A stretch of DNA of 64,000 nt from Mactra quadrangularis. Taxonomy: Eukaryota > Mollusca > Bivalvia > Venerida > Mactridae. The stretch lies in contig CM046298.1 in the NCBI GenBank assembly GCA_025267735.1, positions 29,457,866 through 29,521,865 on the forward strand. The letters run 5' to 3'. Below are positions 1-10,293 of this stretch, piece by piece (the stretch's first letter is position 1; every line of letters begins with the position of its first letter). A program made the position numbers and the translations under genes. The notes below the pieces were generated by a model. That model worked only from the letters and a program-made list of their open reading frames with translations, ran no database searches and was not told where the DNA came from.

Positions 1-1122
1 GTTTCATTGTTTTACAACGTAGAAATTCTGAATTAATTAACAAATGGCATTCCTAAAACCACAGGGGCTTAAAATTCTGTATAGTAATTTGAAAAAATTC
101 TCCATCATAGTGTTTTACGAGGAGGAGGAAATTTTCTAACTATGATACAGAATGTTAAGCTCCTGCCCTAAAACATTAAAATAAATTAAATAAGCACTTG
201 CCGGACTTCTTCACTGTTTATGTGGAGTAGTTCTTCATCATGTAGAATTACAACCAAATTATATATTTACTTCAAAACATTCACAAAGTCGTTTACCAAG
301 TTTGAAATATCTCAGCTTGAAGAAACATACATACATACAACCATAAATTGTATTATCTGTAAAGAACATAAATCACAAAGTTAGTAAAAATTCTATAACA
401 AAATCTTATGAATTATTTAACCGCTCAGCATTTACAAATAACAATATACAAATATCATTACAATCATTCTAGACAAATGATCACATTAACATTCTTTGAA
501 TCAGATAGAAAACATAATTATGTAGTTATAACAATCAATAAGTTCGATAAACATGATAGTTTTTTCAGATATTACAAATAGTTAGGCAGTTGCCAGTCAC
601 TGACGTAGGTAGACGCCAAGTAACTGGTTCACATCGAAATCCAGAGATATAGCCATTCCAGGAACGGCAAGTAAGTAGATTGATCTTCGTAATATGACAC
701 ATACAATAAAAATATGTTACTATGGCATTTAACCCATCTACAAAAGGATACAAAACAAAATGCTAAAAAATGCTTATAAAGCCAGAAGTAACAGTATTGT
801 AGTCAGGATACTAGATTAAGCCAGGGGAACCAATGTAACCATGAGCAAGCATATATCGATATGAAATTTTATATAATTACAAATTAGCTAGAATCAATAA
901 ATTGATTGTAATATAGTGATCATTATAAAATATATACTACCGATAGCGTGTTATTTGCGACAACAGTGGCATCAAACGAATCAATTCACAAAATCTCAAC
1001 AACACACAACCATTCCATAATATCATGCTCTCTTAATAAATCTACGAACAATCTGCAAACATTAATAGAATTATGTTTGTCATACCTTAATGAGGTACGC
1101 AATAATCGAATATGAGCTGACT
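1..1122. other. AT-rich non-coding DNA, no gene seen
   Basis: This stretch is strongly AT-rich and has stops in all frames. The only open frame over 60 codons, on the minus strand at 565-753, has no recognisable motif, and I treat it as chance. I see no tRNA boxes, transposon ends or tandem structure before the inverted repeat at 1123. Confidence 0.6.
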
Positions 1123-1183
1123 CGCTATTAAGACCGACTTGCTATGAAGACTGCCAGGTGGTCTTAATAGCGGAACTTTACTG
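1123..1183 (-). mobile_element. Solo terminus of a possible pogo/Tc1-type element with a 13-bp inverted repeat
   Basis: A perfect 13-bp inverted repeat, CGCTATTAAGACC at 1123-1135 against GGTCTTAATAGCG at 1160-1172, is separated by 24 bp. On the minus strand the sequence from 1183 reads CAGTAAAGTTCCGCTATTAA and is followed outside by TA. It begins with CAGT and has the same rhythm (CAGT, then CG, TAT and GAC) as the clear pogo-like end at 33279. I could not find a matching opposite end, so this is a fragment or a solo end. It could also be a chance hairpin. Confidence 0.35.
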
Positions 1184-1186
1184 TAT

Positions 1187-1640
1187 ATGAGTGTCACACA
1201 GCGACAATGAAAGAAATACGTGTATTTACGATAGAAATTTGTTGTATTGGATCAAATTATATTCAAATGGTTAAACATGAGTGTCATACATGGACAAAGA
1301 CAGAAATATGCTAAATAGAAATGTGCTTTGGTGGATCAAATACTTTTTACTGGTAACATATAAATGTACGAGTGTCATACAGCGACAAAGAAAGGAAGTA
1401 AACTCGAATTAAATGTATTTTAATGTATCAAATAATTTTCTATTAATTCTAGATGAGCGATAAAGAAATAACAAGTTCAATAAAAATGTATTTAATGGAT
1501 CAAATAATTTTCATTGGATTTTGTACTAGTCCCATAAGGCAACAACAACATAAAAGAAAGAAATATAACCATGGACTTTGGTACCGACTGGGTATGTCAA
1601 ACAGGAATAAATATTTAATTTGTTGTATTGTTTTGTGGCC
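1187..1640 (+). repeat. Degenerate tandem repeat, about 85-92-bp unit, ~5 copies
   Basis: Units begin with ATGAGTGTCACACAGCGACA at 1187 and are recognisable again at 1277, 1368, 1453 (shortened near the start) and, more decayed, near 1545. Each unit goes on to an AAAGAAA tract and ends with a TGGATCAAAT-like segment before the next start. Spacings are 90, 91 and 85 bp, then about 92. Unit divergence is high, so this is an old array. The open frame at 1453-1647 lies inside it and looks incidental. Confidence 0.6.
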
Positions 1641-1789
1641 AGTTTAAGTTCATTCAATGAGAATCAAGTTTGTGTCAAACAATTAGAAAATAACATAAGT
1701 AACCGATTAAAAATTAGTATATGTAACTTATTACAATGATTGCGTTTTGCCTTTTAAATGACATGAACAATATATGATTATTATTGCCA

Positions 1790-1985
1790 TTTCATTTTTA
1801 AACGTCGTATTCAACACATATTTAGGTCATAGATACGACGGTCAGCTCTCCTACTATAGGTTTCCTGGACACTTTGCTATCACAGGAACTAACTTATCCT
1901 ACCACGAGGCCGACAACTCATGTATATGGTATGACCTACCGCGACCGTGCTCGAAGACATGCTAACCACTACTCCACAGCCACGG
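1790..1985 (-). mobile_element. Dispersed SINE-like element, copy a (hairpin core plus tRNA-like A-box)
   Basis: On the plus strand a stem CGTCGT (1803-1808) pairs with ACGACG (1835-1840) around a loop containing CAACACA and GGTCATA. Then comes AGGTTTCCTGGACACTT (1858-1874), a 17-mer shared perfectly with copy b at 2311-2327. On the minus strand at 1976-1958 lies TGGAGTAGTGGTTAGCATG, which is tRNA A-box-like. A B-box is not clear. The order fits a tRNA-headed SINE on the minus strand with a conserved 3-prime body, but copy limits are approximate and there is no visible target duplication. Confidence 0.5.
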
Positions 1986-2253
1986 CTATAATCATTATTG
2001 TACACATAATTTCAATACCAATACATTCCCTTATCTATTGATCACGAATATTAGTATAGAATAACTTTTTATAATATTTATAGCCCTCATATTTCCCCAT
2101 CGCAAGAAATATAAAACTTAAACTTGCTAAATCCGGCGACTGCATTACTCATCATTCGGACTTGGGAGAACTTTAAAGAAAATACACCTTGGATATAGGT
2201 GTTTGTGTCCAAGTCCCACGAAAGTATGCCTCATCTTGAATTATTTATACTGG

Positions 2254-2400
2254 TTTTAACGCCGTGTCAACACATTTCGATTATCATACGGCGTCGATCT
2301 CAACTAACTTAGGTTTCCTGGACACTTGTCTATAAGCAGTACTCACCGACCTTTCCACAAGGCCAAACAATTCTCCTCTACTTAATGAAAAAAAATGACA
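2254..2400 (-). mobile_element. Dispersed SINE-like element, copy b (hairpin core)
   Basis: The stem ACGCCGT (2259-2265) pairs with ACGGCGT (2288-2294), with a loop containing CAACACA and ATCATA. It is followed by AGGTTTCCTGGACACTT at 2311-2327, identical to copy a, and by a loosely shared stretch ending in an AGGCC-containing segment near 2360. A tRNA-like head on the minus strand begins just upstream in that orientation, at 2518-2433. The two may be parts of one element. The function of the hairpin is unknown. Confidence 0.5.
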
Positions 2401-2432
2401 TGATTGTCAAATTTTCATGGAACTGTATAACT

Positions 2433-2518
2433 TCCCTAGGTGGGATTCGAACCCGTACACACTTCAGGACCCTAGATTCCTAATCCCGGCACGCTATCAA
2501 TTGCGCTATCGACTCGGG
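2433..2518 (-). other. Class II tRNA-like sequence (probable SINE head or tRNA pseudogene)
   Basis: The minus strand carries a perfect B-box, GGTTCGAATCC, at 2453-2443 and an A-box-like TAGCGCAATTGA at 2508-2497. The ~86-nt spacing leaves a long variable region like the Leu/Ser class. The putative acceptor ends pair at about 5 of 7 positions, and the anticodon arm does not fold convincingly. I therefore favour a SINE head or pseudogene over a working tRNA. It lies next to dispersed copy b on the same strand. Confidence 0.5.
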
Positions 2519-2529
2519 TTATGCAACGC

Positions 2530-3180
2530 TGGGACTCAAAACAACGATCCCCTTGATTTAGGCGCTACCGATTTAGCATATCGGGAAGGCACTTATGTTG
2601 ACAGTTTGGCTTTGCCTTATGATTGTTTTTCATGGCTCCTCGCGGAACGAAGATACGACAAAAACCTTTTTTCCGGCGACTTTCTTTGGGGAAGGGATAC
2701 AAACCTTCGAACTACAACCGCATTATACACATTCTGTTTGCAGAGTTTTGTAACATATCAATAATACAAATACAAAACCATAATATATACATATATGTTA
2801 AACACAAATGCGAGCGAAGCAAGCCGGAGAATTTTTTTTCTTAAAAATGGTTCAAAGTTTAAAAAAAACCAGTAGATGGGTTTATTTAAGAAATTTCAGG
2901 GTTGGTCCGGACCTCCCCCTTGACCCCCGCTAGATCTGCCCTACGTTCTCGTACTGTCGTGCTTTTATGGCGGGTCACGCGGGCCAATGCAACATGTTGT
3001 AATTCAGCCACCATACATTTAAAAATTTAGTATTAAAAGTAGAAAATACAGCCAGTACATCACGAATGTATGGGGTATAAAAAGCAGTGGGGTTGTTCCC
3101 GGTATATGTGAGCAATTGTCATTAGATAACTTTAACAAATAATAATAATAACAGCTTAATTCAATGTGGATAATATATTT
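2530..3180. other. Non-coding DNA with a short GC-richer patch
   Basis: No gene is supported. A GC-richer patch around 2898-2990 contains runs of C and G unlike its AT-rich surroundings and may be a fragment of a dispersed repeat I do not recognise. Open frames over 2417-2844 run across the tRNA-like sequence and repeat debris in two frames, so I do not call them coding. Confidence 0.45.
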
Positions 3181-3189
3181 GGCCAAAAC

Positions 3190-3285
3190 CCAATTTTCAA
3201 TATGGTCCACAAACCAATTTTCAATATGGACAACAAACTAATTTTCAATATGGTCCACAAACTAATTTTCAGTATGGCCAAAATA
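3190..3285 (+). repeat. 24-bp minisatellite, 4 units
   Basis: Four consecutive 24-bp units start at 3190, 3214, 3238 and 3262. They share the core AATTTTCAATATGG, followed by TCCACAAA or close variants. Unit 4 is the most diverged (CAGTATGGCC). Because 24 is a multiple of three, a 60-codon open frame (3166-3348) runs through as an eight-residue IFNMVHK-type repeat. There is no further evidence of coding. Confidence 0.8.
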
Positions 3286-3892
3286 AACTTTATGTCACTA
3301 TATGCAAATGCCCATGAGAATGTAAGAAAAAGTTACTCACCTATATAGATATATCATCATGTCAAAAATCATTCACATTAACAAACACTTTTCATTGTAA
3401 CCACATGACCGTTGTTCCACAGAAATAATAACTATGGATACAATTACATAGTTATACTCATCATGAACTTCTATCTGAAATAGTCAGATGTGAATACTTA
3501 ATAGACGGTCTCATTATTTATTATACATTGTACTTCATTAAAAGCATAGGCGATATAATAGCGGCAGTTTTTGTTTCATATGACGTAAAGTACTTTGAAA
3601 CGCTGCCATAATATGATGGTATCTTTTGTGTCCCCCCCCCCGAAAAGACGGATGAGTCAAAAATTGAAAGCAAAATAACTTTTCATGTTAATCAAAAGAG
3701 GTTTATTTCTATTAAGTCGTTTACAGGTCGTATTCTAGGTCATGCGTGTTTTTGTACTTTAAATAATATACTTGCCCGCTAGAAAGGTTAATAAGTTGAT
3801 GCATGAATCACAATTATTGATTTAAACATACCACTTTGACATTTAACGTTATTTTAAATAGTGTATATGTACATTATAAATATATAGTAATT
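3286..3892. other. Non-coding DNA; poly-C tract
   Basis: This is AT-rich sequence with no open frame of note. The only feature I see is a run of ten C residues at 3632-3641. Confidence 0.5.
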
Positions 3893-4005
3893 GTTTATGA
3901 AATAAGTGTTAACTAGCTAAACTATAAAATTGTAAAAATAATTTAGCCATAAATATAGATGTGTTATGAAACTGGCTATGTTTATATACGCAATGTTTAC
4001 GTGGA
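3893..4005 (+). repeat. 113-bp dispersed repeat, copy 1
   Basis: This segment aligns along its full length with 5263-5375. Both begin GTTTATRAAATAAGTGT and end with TGAAACTGGCTATGTTTA, then ATACGCAATGTTNACGTGGA. Similarity is highest over the last 45 bp. In this copy the last 17 bp also form the left arm of a perfect hairpin (3989-4038). The two copies flank the MITE-like element at 4131-4889. Confidence 0.7.
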
Positions 4006-4038
4006 GAACCTGTACAAGTCGTCCACGTAAACATTGCG
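3989..4038. repeat. 17-bp perfect inverted repeat, extended imperfectly to ~35 bp arms
   Basis: The left arm CGCAATGTTTACGTGGA (3989-4005) and right arm TCCACGTAAACATTGCG (4022-4038) are perfect reverse complements around a 16-bp loop. Outward, a further ~16 bp per side also pair with a few mismatches (GGCTATGTTTATATA against TGTAAACACAGCT). Such hairpins are typical of the ends of foldback or non-autonomous DNA elements. The strand and mode of action are unknown. Confidence 0.75.
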
Positions 4039-4130
4039 TTTGTAAACACAGCTAAACTTTGTTTTTATAAGAAAATATTAATATAATTTAGTATTTTTTA
4101 TTTATGCAACATCAAATTTTCGAATATATA

Positions 4131-4889
4131 TTAAAGACACAACTTATCATAAATTTTGACGCATGTATTGCATGCTTTTTCGTGGCTAGATATAACGGTA
4201 GAAGTTTAGTGTGTCACGTAGTATTGATATAATAATTGAGGCCCTGCAATGAGTGCATGAACCTAGTTCAAATTCAGTGTTTATATAATTGGATCTTTGT
4301 ATCGAACAGCAAAAAACTTGTCTCTAATTGACTACATTTTTTTCTGCTTGAGTTTAAGATAAAATCTTCTCATTCTCTTTGAAAAGCCATATGTGACCCA
4401 TACATGGACGATAAAGAGGGTTTAGTACACTAAAGCACTTGATGACAATACTTCTGCGATTGTTTTTTGTTAAAATCCATTGACAAATGTAGATGAAATT
4501 GTGAATAGAAAAATATTTCCCTATTTATTACAAATGTCTTATCGTTGACCAGCTACGAAGAGAATTGTCGTCTGCTCAATTAATGTAGTCTGCAAAATTA
4601 ATCTTTTACCCATTGTTTAAAAAAAATGGAAATATTGTCTGAATGACAAACAATTTGGAACCAGGCGCCGCAAAAACAATTTACGAACTCAATTTTGTCA
4701 AAGATATCCATAAATACTGTACTAGGAACATCATAAATAACTATACATGGGCCTCAATTTATTTCACTTGCTAGCAAACACGAAAAAGTCATGAAACATG
4801 TAATACTTGAAATTTTCACCTCTATTATGATGTAACCACTATACTACAATTTTCTTTTGATGTCCAAGATTTATAAGTTGTGTCTTTAA
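4131..4889. mobile_element. Probable MITE, 759 bp, with TTAA-ended inverted repeats
   Basis: TTAAAGACACAACTTAT at 4131-4147 is the exact reverse complement of 4873-4889. Inside the termini, more mirrored similarity is visible: ATAAATTTT against AAATCTT, and a CATG-CTTTTTCGTG-GCTAG block near 4169-4194 against its inverted counterpart near 4769-4800. Both ends carry TTAA at the outer edge. That would fit a TTAA target duplication as in piggyBac-like elements, but a TA duplication is also possible. There is no transposase frame inside. Confidence 0.5.
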
Positions 4890-4926
4890 ACGTTTCCGCT
4901 TACAGACAGTTCAATAATGATTGTTA

Positions 4927-4958
4927 GCGAACGTTACGGAACGTTACGAAACGTTCGC
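4927..4958. repeat. AACGTT-rich palindrome
   Basis: The 9-bp arms GCGAACGTT (4927-4935) and AACGTTCGC (4950-4958) are perfect reverse complements. The interior repeats GAACGTTACG, so three AACGTT palindromes sit in 32 bp at 10-bp spacing, one helical turn apart. It lies 38 bp outside the right end of the MITE-like element. Confidence 0.6.
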
Positions 4959-5262
4959 GGTAAATGAACGCCCTACTTGAACAGCATTTTGCTGTAAACA
5001 GGCCATTTTTCATGTAAATAGACAAAGTGTGTATGCACATTGTACATTTTATATAATGATCTATCTGGTGGCGGTTTTCACCTTTTAGCGGTCTTGCCGT
5101 CCAGATATGCCATTTCGGCTTGTATATATGTTGTATATTTTGTGTTATGGCATTTAAAATAGAATACCCATTTTCAATCAATATGGTTTCTGTTTTTTTT
5201 GCCTTATGTTTTGCCTAATGCCCTACTAGTAGACACTTGTGATGGACAGCACATTATGATAT

Positions 5263-5375
5263 GTTTATAAAATAAGTGTAAATAAATTAAACTATGAACT
5301 TGCAAAATAATTCAACACTAAATATTGGTGTTAAATGAAACTGGCTATGTTTAGATACGCAATGTTAACGTGGAC
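5263..5375 (+). repeat. 113-bp dispersed repeat, copy 2
   Basis: This is the second copy of the segment at 3893-4005, in the same orientation. It has GTTTATAAAATAAGTGT at the start and CTGGCTATGTTTAGATACGC near the end. The right arm of the hairpin found after copy 1 is absent here, so copy 2 is a truncated or single-ended member. Confidence 0.7.
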
Positions 5376-6925
5376 CACTTATAGTTAATTATTTTACACA
5401 TATTTCATTGACGTAAAATTATGAGAAATTTTCAGCGTTCATATACACTATTTATAATAAATGTTTTGTAAGCCCAGGAATCAGTAAAATAATGTACGTA
5501 CATGAATTTATTTGCTCATTTAGAGTAAAAGTTAAAGTCTAATAAATAGTTCATAGTTTGTTTCCACCGGATATGATCAATAGACCATATAAACATAAGT
5601 TTTTGAAGGCGGATTTCAGGTTTGTTTTCCCGCTGTCTGGTTTTACTGTTTCTCAGTATTATTCATTTATAAGTTCTTGTCATTAATTAATCTTTAAGAA
5701 CACAATGAATGAGGTTGATGCACAAAAGTTTTTGGTGTCCTATTTTTAATATTTTATAACACTGAGTGATAATTTCTGGTTCAATATTACTACATGTTGG
5801 TTAAGCACTTGGGCTCGAACTTTGAGTTGTCCTTTTGGCGGTGTTTTAGTCTGCTTTTTAAGGCATATATAATGACACAATACTTTACAATAGATCCGAG
5901 CAGGACGTGTAAACACATAAACACAACGGTTTGTTATGCTCTTGATAGTTTAAACGATTACTGATACTCATGTTACATGAGTTTAACTTGTTGGACTTCC
6001 GGTCAGTCACTGAGATTTAAAACTATTTACAGTATTATCAACACTTATGCGCTATTTACAAGTCACAATCCTCATCCACAATGAATGTTCGATTGATATA
6101 AATATGAACCAACCCAATTATCCATTACAGTTTATGACCCTTAATGAAATTTGTGAGGAAGTTACTAGACCCTTAGTCAAAATATACTATACTTAGTTAA
6201 AGAACATGAATAAAACGACACTGGACCAAATTTATGATGTGCAAACAAGATACAATGAAACTTTTTGTATTAACTAAGACAGGTGGGGCAAGACGGAGCA
6301 TTAGTCACGCTATTGGGTGTATTAATGAACGCATGACCAATGATACGAACTGTATTATCGAAGAGTATCAAACTCTATGTAGCCGTTTTTTATTTAGTTT
6401 ACGTCCGGCGCGTTTAAAAGTAACCAACATCTTGCTTTTTAATAATCATAATCAATGTTTTAATCTCTTCAAAAGATGCAGGTCCAATATTGGTAAACAC
6501 AGGGGAACATCAAAAAACTCGTGTGAAACAACAATATGCGTTCATTTCACAAGAGTGAATCAATAGATTAATATATTCATGTATAAATTGTCAATTTACC
6601 TGATGTATCATTCCAAAATTATATTCCATTATTCATATTAAACAATAACAAACAAGTATTCTCCTTATTAAACACATTTTACCAATTCAACATGGCGGAT
6701 TACACATTGAGTAATCACATGGTCAACACCTCGGACCATTCATATATTATGTTGAACAATACACTTTCTACGGAGCCCCTAATTTGACATTTGGAAATTC
6801 TTCATCTAGTTCGCGAACAACAACACTATAATCAATACAATGAGCTAATTCACGACAGGGGGTGCTCAGGATGGCAATGAAATATAGAAATGCAATATGT
6901 TTTTATGAGTATCTTGTTGGTATAA
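5376..6925. other. AT-rich non-coding DNA, no gene seen
   Basis: I find no tandem repeat, transposon end or RNA gene that I can support. The 110-codon open frame at 6234-6566 is the longest here. It has no domain I recognise, no upstream or downstream exon signal that stands out, and composition like its surroundings. Confidence 0.45.
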
Positions 6926-7254
6926 TGGTAGAGTGGTCTAGTATAGTATACCAAGGGCGGTTAAGTCGCCCACAAAGTGGTTCTAGCCTGCTGGGTTCGC
7001 GACCCATGCCGACTGGGCGGCTTTCCGGGCTGGGTCCGAGCCCGAAACCGGAAGTAGGTGACCATAGTTTACATATGTACATGTCCGTATGGTGTCTATA
7101 TAAGTCTATATAAGACATAGAGTAGCCATATCAAGGGCAGATAAGTCGCCCCCAAGGAAGTTTTAGCCGGGTCGGTTCGACACCCATGTCGGCTGGGTGG
7201 CGTCCCGTGTTGGGTCCGAGCCCAAAACCGGAAGTAGGTCACCAATGTTTACAT
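6926..7254 (+). repeat. Two transitional satellite monomers (B-like, 180-bp period) at the left edge of array A
   Basis: Two diverged monomers precede array A. They contain AAGTCGCCC, then TAGCCGGGTCGGTTCGACAC (second monomer), GGTCCGAGCCC and ACCGGAAGTAGGT. The first blocks match the reverse complement of satellite B (AACTCGCCC, CTAGCCGGGTCGGTTCGACA). The end and the following GTTTACATTGTGCACAT belong to satellite A. The B-box-like sites at 6994 and 7174 are 180 bp apart. The first monomer also has TGGTAGAGTGG (6926-6936), a full A-box match, 57 bp before the next B-box-like site. These monomers link the two families. Confidence 0.8.
7174..7184 (+). promoter_or_regulatory. B-box-like motif, site 1 (transitional monomer)
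   Basis: GGTTCGACACC matches the Pol III internal promoter B-box consensus GGTTCGANNCC exactly. This is the homologous position used by satellite B1 monomers. Whether TFIIIC binds is unknown. Confidence 0.45.
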
Positions 7255-7572
7255 TGTGCACATTTCTATATATATATAGCGTATAGCCTATGGTGTGCAC
7301 TATGTTGCATGGCAGGGGCAGTTAACTGGTCCCTAAAATGGATGTGGGGTGCCGGATCCTTGACACATACCTACCGGTAGTGCTGCCCTGGTGGGTCCGA
7401 GCCCCAAACCGGAAGTAGGTCACCAATGTTTACATTGTGCAAATGTCTATATATATAGCGTATAGTTTATGGTGTGCACTATGTTGCATGGAAGGGGCAG
7501 ATAACTGGCCCCCAAAGAGGGAGTGTGGTGCTGGATCCTTGACACATACATACCGGCAGTGCTGCCCTGGTG

Positions 7573-7583
7573 GGTTCGAGCCC
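7573..7583 (+). promoter_or_regulatory. B-box-like motif, site 2 (representative array A monomer)
   Basis: GGTTCGAGCCC matches GGTTCGANNCC exactly and recurs in nearly all array A monomers. The homologous site in satellite B reads GGTCCGAGCCA, a mismatch. Conversely, site 1 of satellite B is degraded in A to a TTGACACATACC-like sequence. Confidence 0.45.
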
Positions 7584-10293
7584 CAAACCGGAAGTAGGTC
7601 ACCAATGTTTACATTGTGCACATGTCTATATATAGCGTATACATTATTGTGTGCACTATGTTGCATGGCAGGGGCAGTTAACTGGCCCCCAAAGAGGGAT
7701 GTGGTGCCGGATCCTTGACACATACCTACCGACAGTGTTGCCCTGGTGGGTTCGAGCCCCAAACCGGAAGTAGGTCACCAATGTTTACTTTGTGCACATG
7801 TCTATATATATAGAGTATAGCCTATGGTGTGCACTATGTTGCATGGCAGGGGCAGATAACTGGCCCCCAAACAGGGGGTGTGGTGCCGGATCCTTAAGAC
7901 ATACCTACCGGCAGTGCTGCCCTGGTGGTTTCGAGCCCCAAACCGGAAGTAGGTCACCAATGTTTACATTGTGCACATGTCTATGTATATTGCGCATAGC
8001 CTATGGTGTGCACTATAATGCATGGCAGGGGAAGATAACTGGTCCCCAAAGTTGGTGTGGGGTGCCGGATCCTTGACACATACTTACCGGCAGTGCTGCC
8101 CTGGTGGGTTCGAGCCCCAAACCGGAAGTAGGTCACCAATGTTTACATTGTGCACATGTCTATATATATAGAGTATAGCCTATGGTGTGCACTATGTTGC
8201 ATGGCAGGGGCAGATAACTGGCCCCCAAACAGGGGGTGTGGTGCCGGATCCTTGACACATACCTACCGGCAGTGCTGCCCTGGTGGGTTCGAGCCCCAAA
8301 CCGGAGGTAGGTCACCAATGTTTACATTGTGCACATGTCTATGTATATAGCGCATAGCCTATGGTGTGCACTATAATGCATGGCAGGGGAAGATAACTGG
8401 TCCCCAAAGTTGGTGTGGGGTGCCGGATCCTTGACACATACCTACCGGCAGTGCTGCCCTGGTGGGTTCAAGCCCCAAACCAGAAGTAGGTCACCAATGT
8501 TTACATTGTGCACATGTCTAAATATATAGCGTATAGCCTATGGTGTGCACTATGTTGAATGGCAGGGGCAGATAACTGGCCCCCAAAGAGGGGGTGTGGT
8601 GCCGGATACTTGACACATACCTACCGGCAGTGCTGCCCTGGTGGGTTCGAGCCCCAAACCGGAAGTAGGTCACCAATGTTTACATTGTGCACATGTCTAT
8701 TTATATAGCGCATAGCCTATGGTGTGCACTATAATGCATGGCAGGGGAAGATAACTGGTCCCCAAAGTTGATGTGGGGTGCCGGATCCTTGACACATACC
8801 TACCGGCAGTGCTGCCATGGTGGGTTCGAGTCCCAAACCGGAAGTAGGTCACCAATGTTTACATTTTGCACATGTCTATATATATAGCGTATAGCCTATG
8901 GTGTGCACTATGTTGCATGGCAGGGGCAGATAACTGGTTCCCAAAGAGGGGATGTGGTGCCGGATCCTTGACACATACCTACCGGCAGTGCTGCCCTGGT
9001 TGGTTCGAGCCCCAAACCGGAAGTAGGTCACCAATGTTTACATTGTGCAAATGTCTATGTATAGCGCATAGCCTATGGTGTGCACTATGTTGCATGGCAG
9101 GAGAAGATAACTGGCCCCCAAAGAAGGGGTGTGGTGCCGGATCCTTGACACATACCTACCGGCAGTGCTGCCCTAGTGGGTTCGAGCCCCAAACCGGAAG
9201 TAGGTCACCAATGTTTACATTGTACCATGTCTATGTATATAGCGCATAGCCTATGGTGTGCACTATAATGCATGGCAGGGGAAGATAACTGGTCCCCAAA
9301 GTTGGTGTGGGGTGCAGGATCCTGGACAGATACCTACCGGCAGTGCTGCCCTGGTGGGTTCGAGCCCCAAACCGGAAGTAGGTCACCAATGTTTACATTG
9401 TACACATGTCTATGTATATAGCGCATAGCCAAGGTGTGCACTATAATGCATGGCAGGGGAAGATAACTGGTCCCCAAAGTTGGTGTGGGGTGCCGGATCC
9501 TTGACACATACCTACCGGCAGTGCTGCCCTGGTGGGTTCGAGCCCCAAACCGGAAGTAGGTCACCAATGTTTACTTTGTGCACATGTCTATATATATAGC
9601 GTATAGCCTATGGTGCGCACTATGTTGCATGGCAGGGGTAGATAACTGGCCCCCAAACAGGGGGTGTGGTGCCGGATCCTTGCCAAATACATACCGGCAG
9701 TGCTGCCCTGGTGGGGCCGAGCCCCAAACCGGAAGCAGGTCACCAATGTTTACATTGGGCACATGTCTATATATATAGCGTATAGCCTATGGTGTGCACT
9801 ATGTTGCATGGCAGGGGCAGTTAACTGGTCCCCAAAGTGGGTGTGGGGTGCCGGATCCTTGACACATACCTACCGGTAGTGCTGCCCTGGTGGGTCCGAG
9901 CCCCAAACCGGAAGTAGGTCACCAATGTTTACATTGTGCACATGTCTATATATATAGCGTATAGCCTATGGTGTGCACTATGTTGCATGGCAGGGGCAGA
10001 TAACTGGCCCCCAAAGAGGGGGTGTGTTGCCGGATCCTTGACACATACCTACCGGCAGTGCTGCCCTGGTGGGTTCGAGCCCCAAACCGGAAGTAGGTCA
10101 CCAATGTTTACATTGTGCACATGTCTATATATATAGCGTATAGCCTATGGTGTGCACTATGTTGCATGGCAGGGGCAGATAACTGGCCCCCAAAGAGGGG
10201 GTGTGGTGCCGGATCCTTGCCAAATACATACCGGCAGTTCTGCCCTGGTGGTTTTGAGCCCCAAACCGGAAGTAGGTCACCAATGTTTACATT

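Noticed and set aside
2417..2844. Overlapping open frames of 115 and 73 codons
   Set aside because: They run over a tRNA-like sequence and dispersed repeats in different frames.
5806..5822. B-box-like AGTTCGAGCCC on the minus strand
   Set aside because: No A-box at a plausible distance and no tRNA-like fold around it.
6234..6566. 110-codon open frame on the plus strand
   Set aside because: No recognisable domain, no supporting exon structure, and length within reach of chance in 6 kb of non-coding DNA. I cannot exclude a small exon.
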